DNA of 64,000 bases, taken from positions 1,222,001 to 1,286,000 of the forward strand of contig NC_135559.1 of assembly GCF_964340395.1 (NCBI RefSeq), in the 5' to 3' direction. A program made the position numbers and the translations under genes. This stretch comes from Glandiceps talaboti (taxonomy: Eukaryota > Hemichordata > Enteropneusta > Spengelidae). Below the pieces are notes generated by a model. That model searched no databases. It had not been told where the DNA came from and worked only from the letters and a program-made list of their open reading frames with translations. Shown here piece by piece: positions 12,048 to 24,145 of the stretch. Every line of letters starts with the position of its first letter. Positions within the stretch are counted from its first letter, which is position 1.

Positions 12048-15000
12048 ATGACAATTTATAACATTCACATCTTTGACCGGAATGGTACATGTCTTTACTA
12101 CTATGAATGGAATAGGAAGAAACAAGCAGGAATGTCTAGAGAGGAGGTGAGTACTGTCAAGTGTATTTGTATACACATACTAAATAAAACATTTTGAAAC
12201 TTTATGTTGTCATGGGTCATTCTCCTATTTTTACTATACAATTGTAAGTCTGTGTATTAGGCATATAATTGAATGGATTCCAAGACTAGTTGGGAAGACT
12301 GGAAAGACAAATTTATAAGTGATTATTCAGATGATAAGATGTTAAATTCTTTTTAAAATATGATTTGGATATAGTTGATATTGTAAACTTGAAAATGTTT
12401 GCTAAAGACTTATTTTGGCTTATTTCGCTGGAAAATAAAAACACAAAAATATGTAGTGACTAAAATGCCATCTTGTACATAAACACAATGTACTAGTCTG
12501 GTAATTAGTAAAAATAAGTAGTGACTAAAATGTCTTCTTGTACATGAACACAATGTACAGTTTGGTAATTAGTAGAAATAAGTAGTGACTAAAATGCCTT
12601 CTTGTACATAAACCCAATGTACCAGTCTGGTAATTAGTAGAAATTAGTCTCAGAAAACTATCTGAAGACTTAAAATCACAAAATTTTCTAGAAATACAGT
12701 ATCATGTCATGTGACGATTCTCAGTCTTTTATACGTTGGCTATGCTATCTTTAGTTTCATATTCATCTTTGATTCATGGCAGTAGATGTTTGTCATATTG
12801 TTTCAAAGGTGAGAGGGAAGTTGGTACCATCTATGTTATTCATGACAGTAGACCGTTTGTCGTATTGTTTCAAAGGTGAGAGGGCCGGAAGTTGGTACCA
12901 TCTATGTTACTGATTCATGGCAGTAGACCGTTTATCATATTGTTTCAAAGGTGAGAGGGAAGTTGGTACCATCTATGTTACTGATTCATGGCAGTAGATG
13001 TTTGTCGTATTGTTTCAAAAGTGAGAGGGAAGTTGGTACCATCTATGTTACTGATTAAAACAATACATAACTAACACATCTTCATGTTATATTTTGTCTC
13101 TTCATTACAGGAGTTCAAGTTGATGTATGGAATGATATTTTCTATCAAATCTTTTATTGCTAGAATGTCACCTACTGATTAGTATCCTTTTGCTCAATGG
13201 GAGTCTTGACTCCACACCTACATCTGAACATAGTCAAAGCTAATTTTATCAGAACCCAGAAAAGCCATTTCAGCAGTTCTGTGTCATGTGACTTCTTTTT
13301 AAATAGATTTTAAAGAATTGGCTTACAAGAGACCTGCTGTACATTGGGGTGAGGCATTCTGGGAAACAAAGTTTGGAGCTAAAACACCACGTTAGGTAAT
13401 TGTTGCATGAGGTATTTTATACAATAGCTCCTCCTATTGTCTTTGTACAGCAAACCCCTTCTAAGGCAGATTTGCCAAGTTTTATAAATCTATTGTAGAG
13501 AGGTTGCATAATGAATGCATGACCCAGGTTATGAGATGACATTGCATTGCAATGTATAATGTTTTCAAGTTGCTCACTAATTGTAGGACCATATTGTAGG
13601 CACTGCTTTTATATGTGTTGATATGCTTGTTAAAGTGCATGCATCATCAGCCAGTGAATAAACGCTATCACTATCAGCATCCAACAAATTTATTATTATC
13701 TGACAAATTTATGGTCAAAACCATTTACATGCATTCATAATGTATACTCACAGATGTCAAGTTAGTATACACAGTACCATTAATGAGTAATGGACAGGTA
13801 ATAGGCCATTCCAGATTGCAAAGAGGAAATTAAGTATACAGCGCCCTCACTGAAATTGGCGTATCATCACATCAGAGTACTGTTTCTTAAGAGCTTTGTC
13901 CCTTGGTATTCTGTAGAAGTGTAAATCAGGGATGTTTTTTGTATTGTTCAGACATTGGGGAAAGCAGCAGTGCTCTATGATTAACCAAGTAACCTATACC
14001 TTGTTTATTCCAAGGTACACACAAACAGGAAGTAGAGAAACACCATGACAAATTTTGGAAAAGCAAGTGAACGCTATATGTGTATTTTCCATTTTATGAC
14101 CAATTTATTACTGTCATGATTTTGATGTATACAAAACAAAATGAACTCTTACCCTAGTCCCTGAACATAGCAATTACATCTCTCATACATCACACTCAGT
14201 TTTGATAATCACAGTGTTCACAGTGGCAACCTTATTTTGATAATCACAGTGTTCACAGTGTCAACCTTATTTTGATAATCACAGTGTCCACAGTGTCACA
14301 CTCAGTTTTGATAATCACAGTGTTCACAGTGTCAACCTTATTTTGATAATCACAGTGTCCACAGTGTCACACTCAGTTTTGATAATCACAGTGTTCAGTG
14401 TCAACCTTATTTTGATAATCACAGTGTTCATAGTGTCAACCTTATTTTGATAATTACAGTGTTCACAGTGTCAACCTTATTTTGATAATCACAGTGTTCA
14501 CAGTGTCAACCTTATTTTGATAATCACAATGTTCACAGTGTCAACCTTATTTTGATAATCACAGTGTTCACAGTGTCAACCTTATTTTGATAATCACAGT
14601 GTTCACAGTGTCAACCTTATTTTGAGATATATACCTTAACTCCTTAAAACAGCAAAGATGGCTTTACAAGTTTCAGGACAAACAAATATAAATTAAATTT
14701 CTATGAGACACCAAGTGGATTGAAGTTTATCCTAACTACAGATCTCAGTGTTGGTAATACAAGAGATGTGCTGCAGCAGATATATAGCCAGGTGAGTTTT
14801 ATAGACAGATATACAGCTAGGTGAGTTTTATAGATAGATATATAGCTAGGTGAGTTTTATAGCTAGATATATAGCTAGGTGAGTTTTATAGATAGATATA
14901 CAGTTAGCTAGGTGAGTTTAATATTAAACATATACATTGTATACAGCTAGGTGAGTTTTATAGATAGATATACAGCCAGGTTAGTTTTATAGATAGATAT

Positions 15001-16509
15001 ATAGCTTGGCAAGCTTTATAGATAGATATACAGCCAGGTGAGTTTTATAGATAGATATATATCTAGGTGAGTTTTATAGATAGATATACAGCTAGGTGAG
15101 TTTTATAGATAGATATATATCTAGGTGAGTTTTATAGATAGATATATAGCTAGGTGAGTTTTATAGATAGATATATATCTAGGTGAGTTTTATAGATAGA
15201 TATACAGCCAGGTGAGTTTTATAGATAGATATATAGCCAGGTTAGTTTTATAGATAGATATACAGCCAGGTGAGTTTTATAGATAGATATATAGCTAGGT
15301 GAGTTTTATAGATAGATATATATCTAGGTGAGTTTTATAGATAGATATATAGCTAGGTGAGTTTTATAGATAGATATATATCTAGGTGAGTTTTATAGAT
15401 AGATATACAGCCAGGTGAGTTTTATAGATAGATATATAGCTAGGTGAGTTTTATAGATAGATATATAGCTAGGTGAGTTTTATAGATAGATATATATCTA
15501 GGTGAGTTTTATAGATAGATATATAGCTAGGTGAGTTTTATAGATAGATATATATCTAGGTGAGTTTTATAGATAGATATATAGCTAGGTGAGTTTTATA
15601 GATAGATATATATCTAGGTGAGTTTTATAGATAGATATACAGCCAGGTGAGTTTTATAGATAGATATATAGCCAGGTGAGTTTTATAGATAGATATATAG
15701 CTTCGGGTGAGTTTTATAGATAGATATATAACCAGGTGAGTTTTATAGATAGATATACAGTTAGCTAGGTGAGTTTTATAGATTAGATATATAGCTAGGT
15801 GAGTTTTATAAACAGATATACAGCTAGGTGAGTTTTATAGATAGATATACAGTTAGCTAGGTGAGTTTAATAAACATATACATTGTATACAGACAGGTGA
15901 TTTTATTGACAGATTTTCAGTGCATGGCGCAGCCTCTTTAAATATAGATAATTGGCAGATCTAGCTTAGAGGCTAGTCTCGCTGCCAGACTCGTGACTAT
16001 CGTTCCTAATCTGTTAATGTATGCCGAGTGGCACAGCCGTGAGAAGAGAGGGACTTGTCCTGAGTCCCTGTCTTCTCGCGGCTACGCCGCTTGGCATACA
16101 TAAACAGATTAGGGACGATAGTCACGAGTCTGGCAGCGAGACTACTTAGCATGCTTAGAGGCCTGCTTTATAGTGGGTTGAGGCATTATGGGTAATTATA
16201 AGGAAATAAATATGGTCCCTTAGGCTAAGCATACAGAAATACACTTAAGATAAAATCAGCCTCACTTTTCATCCCCTTTAATTATCACCATTTAGGGAGT
16301 GTAGAAATAAAAAAGTCTGTGTGAGAGAGTACATCTGTCATACAGTATTTCATTGACTTTTCTTCTATTTTCTCTTTCAGATCTTTGTAGAATTTGTTGT
16401 CAAGAATCCACTGTGTAGTCTAGGAGAACCAATCACCAGTGAACTTTTCAAAATAAAGTTGGATAACTTTGTTAGAGGACTTCCATATTTCCAGATTAGA
16501 CCAACTTAA
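12048..16509 (+). CDS. TRAPPC1: TRAPPC1, trafficking protein particle complex subunit 1 (complete)
   Basis: A small core subunit (yeast Bet5 family, longin-like fold) of the TRAPP complexes that tether vesicles and activate Rab1 at the ER-Golgi interface. Four coding exons: 12048-12146, 13111-13181, 14653-14791, 16381-16509. They join in frame to 145 aa, the same length as I recall for human TRAPPC1. The sequence opens [18 protein letters not shown], continues [21 protein letters not shown], and ends in a [15 protein letters not shown] block, all close to the human protein. The leader appears to have an upstream intron (acceptor 12031-12032). Intron 3 starts in a splice-donor minisatellite, and exons 3 and 4 are the source of two downstream partial copies. 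Confidence 0.96.
12455..12655. repeat. ~75-bp repeat, three copies
   Basis: Three copies of a segment with AGTAGTGACTAAAATGCC, CTTCTTGTACATAAAC and GGTAATTAGTAGAAAT in TRAPPC1 intron 1. Confidence 0.8.
12775..13060. repeat. ~70-bp repeat, four copies
   Basis: Four units of GGCAGTAGATGTTTGTC, TTGTTTCAAAGGTGAGAGGG and GTTGGTACCATCTATG in TRAPPC1 intron 1. Each contains a donor-like AAAG|GTGAGA. That string does not resemble the donor of the adjoining exon, so I do not count it among the splice-derived arrays. Confidence 0.85.
13182..14190. other. TRAPPC1 intron 2, single-copy part
   Basis: Intron sequence between exon 2 and the 33-bp array. I see no additional exon. Confidence 0.45.
14195..14625. 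repeat. 33-bp minisatellite in TRAPPC1 intron 2
   Basis: About 13 units of TTTTGATAATCACAGTGTTC plus ACAGTGTCAACCTTA, with a second unit type (CACACTCAG) at the left. The array stops roughly 25 bp before the exon 3 acceptor, so it could affect the branch-point region. Confidence 0.9.
14783..15905. repeat. ~29-bp minisatellite carrying copies of the TRAPPC1 exon 3 donor
   Basis: Exon 3 ends ATATATAGCCAG|GTGAGTTTTA. The intron then repeats ATATAGC(C/T)AGGTGAGTTT with TATAGATAG spacers nearly 40 times, with larger variants (CTTCGGGTGAG, CAGTTAGCTAGG). Every unit carries a GTGAGT donor core, with the exonic CAG or a CTAG variant. Confidence 0.93.
15974..16144. mobile_element. 171-bp fold-back element (MITE-like), unit A
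   Basis: A long palindrome with arms of about 80 bp: TAGTCTCGCTGCCAGACTCG at the left and its reverse complement at the right, with few mismatches and a short loop. The direct repeat GCTTAGAGGC lies at the left edge and again 8 bp beyond the right edge. The core is also flanked by TA. Family not assigned. Identical in position in units B and C, so the insertion predates the duplications. Confidence 0.85.
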
Positions 16510-16925
16510 GTAAACAATGAGAGGAGATTTCTGAACTGTAGTAACCCTGCACTAGCTGCAACTAAGACATTTTTGTCATCAAGAAACAAAAATATATTTA
16601 CTATATGTGTACTATATGTTCAATTACGTATCTAAAGATATTAACTGTTCAATTACGTATCTAAAGATATTGAAGTTTTAATAATAGTAGTCAATATTAT
16701 CCATAGGTAGTATAGTAATATAGAACAGCTTTTAGTTCTTGTGTGATTTGCTTGGTTTTTCAATCCAGCACTGTTAGTTTTGACTTGCATCGATACCTAT
16801 ATATGGTAGTGCCCATTAAATATTCAATATCAAGACACAAGTTAATCATTAAATTCAAAGCAAGCACCACATGTTATTTTTACAGCATGTCTTGTGAATG
16901 ATTATTGTGGAAATTCACCACATTG

Positions 16926-17706
16926 TTTACGAGGTGCTGATTTTAGGATCTGTTGATGGAGGTGCTGATTTTAAGATCTGTTGATGGAGGTGCTGAGTTT
17001 AGGATCTGTTGATGGAGATGCTGAGTTTAGGATCTGTTGATAGAAGTGCTGAGTTTAGGATCTGTTGATGGAGGTGCTGAGTTTAGGATCTGTTGATGGA
17101 TGTGCTGAGTTTAGGATCTGTTGATGGAGGTGCTGATATTAGGATCTGTTGATGGAGGTGCTGAGTTTAAGATCTGTTGATGGAGGTGCTGAGTTTAGGA
17201 TCTGTTGATGGAGATGCTGAGTTTAGGATCTGTTGATAGAAGTGCTGAGTTTAGGATCTGTTGATGGATGTGCTGAGTTTAGGATCTGTTGATGGATGTG
17301 CTGAGTTTAGGATCTGTTGATGGAGGTGCTGATATTAGGATCTGTTGATGGAGTTGCTGAGTTTAGGATCTGTTGATGGAGGTGCTGATATTAGGATCTG
17401 TTGATGGAGTTGCTGAGTGTGGGATCTGTTGATGGAGGTGCTGAGTTTAGGATCTGTTGATGGAGTTGCTGAGTGTGGGATCTGTTGATGGAGGTGCTGA
17501 GTTTAGGATCTGTTGATGGAGTTGCTGAGTGTGGGATCTGTTGATGGAGGTGCTGAGTTTAGGATCTGTTGATGGAGGTGCTGAGTTTAGGATCTGTTGA
17601 TGGAGGTGCTGAGTGTAGGATCTGTTGATGGAGGTGCTGAGTGTGGGATCTGTTGATGGAGGTGCTGAGTTTAGGATCTGTTGATGGAGGTGCTGAGTTT
17701 AGGATC
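16926..17706. repeat. 28-bp minisatellite, unit A
   Basis: About 27 units of GGATCTGTTGATGGAGGTGC plus TGAGTTTA with point variants, just 3' of the TRAPPC1 stop codon. It is followed by an (ATT)n tract near 17755-17778. Confidence 0.93.
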
Positions 17707-17952
17707 TAGGCGCATAGAAACGTATTGTGAATTTGCGCGGAAAAATGAATAAATTATTATTATTATTATTATTATTATCTATCCCATAAAATACAAAGTC
17801 ATTGTCACAAATCTACTACACACACAAGTTTACCAACAAATATTTCAATACATCTCATGGTGTACAATATTATGAGTAAGTCATCTTATAAAACAAGAGT
17901 TTCAGAAAATGATCAAGTTGCAGCCAGTGTATCTTTAAGAGTACAGTATTGA

Positions 17953-18245
17953 TTTCCTACTCACTGCAGAGAGAGTTCCATTCATTGGATCACAAAGTGT
18001 ACATATGCAGATTTCACACTTACTGCAGAGAGAGTTCCATTCATTGGCTCACAAAGTGTACATATACAAATTTCCCACTCGCTGCACAGAGAGTTCCATT
18101 CATTGGCTCACAAAGTGTACATATACAAATTTCCCACTCACTGCACAGAGTTCCATTCATTGGATCACAAAGTGTGCATATGCAGATTTCCCACTCACTA
18201 CAGAGAGTTCCATTCATTGGATCACTAAGTATACATAAGCAGATT
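17953..18245. repeat. 57-59-bp minisatellite, unit A (5 units)
   Basis: Five units of CACTCACTGCAGAGAGAGTT, CCATTCATTGGATCACAAAG and TGTACATATGCAGATTTC. All frames on both strands stay open across it, so the protein-like readings (EFHSLDHKVYICRF) are by-products. It lies about 0.6 kb upstream of the sulfotransferase start. Confidence 0.92.
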
Positions 18246-18871
18246 TCACATTTACCAGATTGTACTACTGGGTACCTTTCTGAACTTACCAAAATAAAAC
18301 AGTGAAGATTAACTTGCATGTTGTGTCTATCATATCACTGATAAAGTTTGCATATGTTACCATACAGTGTGCATGTACTTGATGGAGAACCCTGTTCAAT
18401 ATCAAAGGAATATAGGTTGATTTTACTTACTTACCATCCACAGAAAAAACATTGGATATTGTCTCTGATAAATATAATTTTCCTCTTTCTCCCCAAGTGC
18501 AGCAATCAAACTCATTAATTTCTGTATTCAATATATGTGATATATCAATAAAGTATGTGTTATACAGTATCTCACCTTAACTGGGTTTGATTTAGTTTGT
18601 GGTTTTTGTGGTTTGTGGATTTGTTTTGAAATACTTGGAATTGTTTTTCTTAATTACATGGTTGCATCAACCAGAGTCAGTGATCACTAACATGAGCCAG
18701 GCTGTACATTTGTGTGGACAGTTTTATCTGTGTATTTTGACCCAACGACATTTATCACATCTTTGGTGTCAAATTTGTCATTTATAAACTAGTCAATTAT
18801 CAGACATGCGTGTTTATACTAATGAGTTATATTTTATACCATGACCTAGACTAACAGAGCAAATTTAAAAC

Positions 18872-20050
18872 ATGAAGATCTCAACTGGATTGCTGATCAT
18901 TTTTATCTTGTCATTTTGTGTTGTGGTTGTAGACCGGGGATTGATTCATTTTTATGGAAACAGCCTGGTGAACTGGCCAATACGTCAACACACACAGTCC
19001 ACCGCAATTCAGGATCTATGTCTATGTTGCAACCAGTCAACCTTTGAACAGACGAACACGACTGTATCTATCAAACAGCAAGATAACAAGACAAAACCCA
19101 AGCCGACAAACGGTGCAAATGTGCTAATCATCGCAGGAGTGCGCACTGGGTCATCTTTTGCCGGAAACTTCTTTGCTAGTAATCCACAATTTTTTTATTT
19201 ATTTGAGCCACTATGGAGCATCAGACGCATATCATCAGGACCAAAGATGTCTGTTGACGGAGTGAACTTGCTTCGTAAATTTTACAAGTGTGATTTTGGT
19301 CCATATTCCGACAGTTGGAAAACGTATTTCAATTGGGCACGTACAAGTTCTCCCTTAGCTACGAAAGAATGCCGACGAGTAGTACACCGAAATGCTGGAA
19401 TTTGCTGTCGGAAAAAAACAAATAGAGTGGCGAAGATAGTTCGTATTTTGGACGTCAGGGATCTTATACCACTAATGGAAAATCCAGATTTAAACTTGAA
19501 AGTTATCAATGTTGTTCGTGATCCTAGATCAATGATGCCATCTTTGATGTCGGCATATTACTCACATTGGCGCGAGGGCAAAAATGAACGCAACATGGTA
19601 CGAGACATTGACCATTTAGATGGACACCTTACAGATAGCTTAAAGCAATACTGTGAGGTGATGCTACGAAATTACATTTTATTTAATTCAAACAATAAAG
19701 AAGCCTGGAAAGCCAACTTTCTGTTTTTACGCTTTGAAGATATCGCACTGAATCCTAAGAAATATGCCGATATCATGTACTCCCATGTTGGTATTGATGT
19801 AAGCAAAGACGTCTACAGGTGGATTGATAGCAACACGAAGGTCGAGAAACATGAGCGTGGAGGTTACAGTACAAAGAAAAACTCCTCAAAAGTTGTTAAT
19901 GACTGGCGAGACCATGTGACCTTTAACCTTGTTGAGAAAATACAGAATTATACTATATGTGAACAATACATGCAACAATTGCATTATAGTTTCGTTTCCA
20001 ATGTATCTACACTTAATGAGAAAACTCTTCCTTTATTGACACCACTTTAG
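18872..20050 (+). CDS. Carbohydrate sulfotransferase (CHST1/3-like), copy A
   Basis: Intronless 392-aa type II Golgi enzyme predicted to transfer sulfate from PAPS to a sugar hydroxyl on glycoprotein or proteoglycan glycans. Residues 5-21 form a signal-anchor helix. A Cys-rich/polar stem follows to about residue 80. The 5'-phosphosulfate loop is GVRTGSSF (residues 89-96), followed by the family pattern FFYLFEPLW. The 3'-phosphate loop is VVRDPRSMMPS (214-224). Potential N-glycosylation sites occur in the stem (NQS, NTT). The fold and both PAPS motifs match the Gal/GalNAc/GlcNAc 6-O-sulfotransferase family; the acceptor sugar cannot be read from sequence. Copy B at 24146 encodes the identical protein. 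Confidence 0.93.
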   Translation: MKISTGLLIIFILSFCVVVVDRGLIHFYGNSLVNWPIRQHTQSTAIQDLCLCCNQSTFEQTNTTVSIKQQDNKTKPKPTNGANVLIIAGVRTGSSFAGNFFASNPQFFYLFEPLWSIRRISSGPKMSVDGVNLLRKFYKCDFGPYSDSWKTYFNWARTSSPLATKECRRVVHRNAGICCRKKTNRVAKIVRILDVRDLIPLMENPDLNLKVINVVRDPRSMMPSLMSAYYSHWREGKNERNMVRDIDHLDGHLTDSLKQYCEVMLRNYILFNSNNKEAWKANFLFLRFEDIALNPKKYADIMYSHVGIDVSKDVYRWIDSNTKVEKHERGGYSTKKNSSKVVNDWRDHVTFNLVEKIQNYTICEQYMQQLHYSFVSNVSTLNEKTLPLLTPL

Positions 20051-20791
20051 TGGGGATAAAGTTGCCTTTAATTTAATATTAATATAAAGCCAAAAACCTC
20101 AATTAACCTTTCATTGTGTTATATTGTCTTAAATGTAGTCATGTTTAGGTGAAGTAAAAATGAATTTAATGACACCACTTACAATATTATATCTGTGTAA
20201 CTACCATTTCTGTGAGAAGACTAATACGGTTAGACTGCCATATGCCACTAATGCCACTAATGGCTGCCAATGCCGCCCCCCCCCCCACTGTTAAATACTA
20301 ACCTGTGCACGACTATTAAACTTATGAAACTGATTTTTTTGTTAAATGTTGACTCTGACGATAAAGGTCACGATCAAGTATAAAGTTACTATAAGGAATA
20401 TGATATCTGATATCATACGTCAAGATATTTGAATATAACACAATAAGCAAGAAATAGCCTGATTTTGGTAAATGGCCCAGAAGGTCGTGGTCAAAGGCCA
20501 ATGTCTTAAAAGCTTGCCAGTGCATCGGATAATATGGGGGTAGCCGCTTGAATCTCTATTCAATACAGTTTTCGAGTTATGTATTAAATCTTTACTTTTC
20601 AATACAGATATGGCAGCCATTAGGTCAAATTTGCATATGTCGCAAAATAAAGTGACGTGCGTATGTCCCATGTGATTTGTCACCTTTGTGTAAGGTTTGA
20701 AAGAAATCGGATTTTGAGACACCAAGTGGATTGAAGTTTATCCTAACTACAGATCTCAGTGTTGGTAATACAAGAGATGTACTGCAGCAGA

Positions 20792-21215
20792 TATATAGCC
20801 AGGTGAGTGTTATAGATATGTATATAGCCAGGTGAGTTTTATAGATCGATATATAACCAGGTGAGTTTTATAGATAGATATATAGCCAGGTGAGTTTTAT
20901 AAACAGATATACAGCCAGGTGAGTTTTATAAACAGATATACAGCTAGGTGAGTTTTATAGATAGATATATAGCTTGGCAAGTTTTATAGATAGATATACA
21001 TCCAGGTGAGTTTTTTAGATAGATATATAGCTTGGCAAGTTTTATAGATAGTTATATAGCCAGGTGAGTTTTATAGATCTATATATAGCTTTGGGTGAGT
21101 TTTATAGATAGATATATAACCAGGTGAGTTTTATAGATAGATATACAGTTAGCTAGGTGAGTTTTATAGATAGATATACAGTTAGCTAGGTGAGTTTAAT
21201 AAACATATACATTGT
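20792..21215. repeat. ~29-bp splice-donor minisatellite, unit B
   Basis: About 14-15 units of the same TATAGCCAGGTGAGTTTTAT family as in TRAPPC1 intron 3, in the shorter version shared with unit C. Confidence 0.9.
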
Positions 21216-21302
21216 ATACAGACAGGTGATTTTATTGACAGATTTTCAGTGCATGGCGCAGCCTCTTTAAATATAGATAATTGGCAGATCTAGCTTAGAG
21301 GC

Positions 21303-21473
21303 TAGTCTCGCTGCCAGACTTGTGACTATCGTTCCTAATCTGTTAATGTATGCCGAGTGGCACAGCCGCGAGAAGAGAGGGACTTGTCCTGAGTCCCTGT
21401 CTTCTCGCGGCTACGCCGCTTGGCATACATAAACAGATTAGGGACGATAGTCACGAGTCTGGCAGCGAGACTA
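21303..21473. mobile_element. 171-bp fold-back element, unit B
   Basis: Same element as at 15974-16144. It has the arm variants CTTGTGAC and GCCGCGAG that it shares with unit C and not with unit A. Confidence 0.85.
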
Positions 21474-22205
21474 CTTAGCATGCTTAGAGGCCTGCTTTAT
21501 AGTGGGTTGAGGCATTATGGGTAATTATAAGGAAATAAATGTGGTCCCTTAGGCTAAGCATACAGAAATACACTTAAATAATAATAAAGTCTGTGTGAGA
21601 GATTACATATGTCATACAGTATCTCATTGACTTTTCTTCTATTTTCTCTTTCAGATCTTTGTAGAATTTGTTGTCAAGAATCCACTGTGTAGTCTAGGAG
21701 AACCAATCACCAGTGAACTTTTCAAAATAAAGTTGGATAACTTTGTTAGAGGACTTCCATATTTCCAGATTAGACCAACTTAAGTAAACAATGAGAGGAG
21801 ATTTCTGAACTGTAGTAACCCTGCACTAGCTGCAACTAAGACATTTTTGTCATCAAGAAACAAAAATATATTTACTATATGTGTACTATATGTTCAATTA
21901 CGTATCTAAAGATATTAACTGTTCAATTACGTATCTAAAGATATTGAAGTTTTAATAATAGTAGTCAATATTATCCATAGGTAGTATAGTAATATAGAAC
22001 AGCTTTTAGTTCTTGTGTGATTTGCTTGGTTTTTCAATCCAGCACTGTTAGTTTTGACTTGCATCGATACCTATATATGGTAGTGCCCATTAAATATTCA
22101 ATATCAAGACACAAGTTAATCATTAAATTCAAAGCAAGCACCACATGTTATTTTTACAGCATGTCTTGTGAATGATTATTGTGGAAATTCACCACATTGT
22201 TTACG

Positions 22206-22982
22206 AGGTGCTGATTTTAGGATCTGTTGATGGAGGTGCTGATTTTAAGATCTGTTGATGGAGGTGCTGAGTTTAGGATCTGTTGATGGAGATGCTGAGT
22301 TTAGGATCTGTTGATAGAAGTGCTGAGTTTAGGATCTGTTGATGGAGGTGCTGAGTTTAGGATCTGTTGATGGATGTGCTGAGTTTAGGATCTGTTGATG
22401 GAGGTGCTGATATTAGGATCTGTTGATGGAGGTGCTGAGTTTAAGATCTGTTGATGGAGGTGCTGAGTTTAGGATCTGTTGATGGAGATGCTGAGTTTAG
22501 GATCTGTTGATAGAAGTGCTGAGTTTAGGATCTGTTGATGGATGTGCTGAGTTTAGGATCTGTTGATGGATGTGCTGAGTTTAGGATCTGTTGATGGAGG
22601 TGCTGATATTAGGATCTGTTGATGGAGTTGCTGAGTTTAGGATCTGTTGATGGAGGTGCTGATATTAGGATCTGTTGATGGAGTTGCTGAGTGTGGGATC
22701 TGTTGATGGAGGTGCTGAGTTTAGGATCTGTTGATGGAGTTGCTGAGTGTGGGATCTGTTGATGGAGGTGCTGAGTTTAGGATCTGTTGATGGAGTTGCT
22801 GAGTGTGGGATCTGTTGATGGAGGTGCTGAGTTTAGGATCTGTTGATGGAGGTGCTGAGTTTAGGATCTGTTGATGGAGGTGCTGAGTGTAGGATCTGTT
22901 GATGGAGGTGCTGAGTGTGGGATCTGTTGATGGAGGTGCTGAGTTTAGGATCTGTTGATGGAGGTGCTGAGTTTAGGATCTA
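22206..22982. repeat. 28-bp minisatellite, unit B
   Basis: Same array and the same order of variants as 16926-17706 in unit A. Confidence 0.92.
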
Positions 22983-23226
22983 GGCGCATAGAAACGTATT
23001 GTGAATTTGCGCGGAAAAATGAATAAATTATTATTATTATTATTATTATTATCTATCCCATAAAATACAAAGTCATTGTCACAAATCTACTACACACACA
23101 AGTTTACCAACAAATATTTCAATACATCTCATGGTGTACAATATTATGAGTAAGTCATCTTATAAAACAAGAGTTTCAGAAAATGATCAAGTTGCAGCCA
23201 GTGTATCTTTAAGAGTACAGTATTGA

Positions 23227-23519
23227 TTTCCTACTCACTGCAGAGAGAGTTCCATTCATTGGATCACAAAGTGTACATATGCAGATTTCACACTTACTGC
23301 AGAGAGAGTTCCATTCATTGGCTCACAAAGTGTACATATACAAATTTCCCACTCGCTGCACAGAGAGTTCCATTCATTGGCTCACAAAGTGTACATATAC
23401 AAATTTCCCACTCACTGCACAGAGTTCCATTCATTGGATCACAAAGTGTGCATATGCAGATTTCCCACTCACTACAGAGAGTTCCATTCATTGGATCACT
23501 AAGTATACATAAGCAGATT
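23227..23519. repeat. 57-59-bp minisatellite, unit B (5 units)
   Basis: Same five units as in unit A. Confidence 0.92.
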
Positions 23520-24145
23520 TCACATTTACCAGATTGTACTACTGGGTACCTTTCTGAACTTACCAAAATAAAACAGTGAAGATTAACTTGCATGTTGTGT
23601 CTATCATATCACTGATAAAGTTTGCATATGTTACCATACAGTGTGCATGTACTTGATGGAGAACCCTGTTCAATATCAAAGGAATATAGGTTGATTTTAC
23701 TTACTTACCATCCACAGAAAAAACATTGGATATTGTCTCTGATAAATATAATTTTCCTCTTTCTCCCCAAGTGCAGCAATCAAACTCATTAATTTCTGTA
23801 TTCAATATATGTGATATATCAATAAAGTATGTGTTATACAGTATCTCACCTTAACTGGGTTTGATTTAGTTTGTGGTTTTTGTGGTTTGTGGATTTGTTT
23901 TGAAATACTTGGAATTGTTTTTCTTAATTACATGGTTGCATCAACCAGAGTCAGTGATCACTAACATGAGCCAGGCTGTACATTTGTGTGGACAGTTTTA
24001 TCTGTGTATTTTGACCCAACGACATTTATCACATCTTTGGTGTCAAATTTGTCATTTATAAACTAGTCAATTATCAGACATGCGTGTTTATACTAATGAG
24101 TTATATTTTATACCATGACCTAGACTAACAGAGCAAATTTAAAAC

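Larger units (their letters stand above)
14705..20715 (+). repeat. Segmental tandem duplication, unit A
   Basis: First of three tandem units. It begins at GAGACACC inside TRAPPC1 exon 3 and runs through exon 4, a 28-bp array, a 57-bp array and a sulfotransferase gene. Units B and C restart at the same exon 3 base (20716 and 25991). From about 16350 onward, A matches B at an offset of 5,274 bp with no difference noticed except a C11/C12 run. To the left of that point the intron differs from B and C. Confidence 0.93.
20716..21783 (+). pseudogene. TRAPPC1: 5'-truncated TRAPPC1 fragment, unit B
   Basis: Contains the last 87 nt of exon 3 (20716-20802, from ETPSGLKF to QIYSQ) with its donor, and all of exon 4 (21655-21783) with its acceptor and stop codon. 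Both stay in frame. Exons 1-2, the start of exon 3 and the promoter are missing, so no TRAPPC1 protein is expected. One synonymous change separates it from the parent (GTG to GTA in DVLQQ). Confidence 0.92.
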
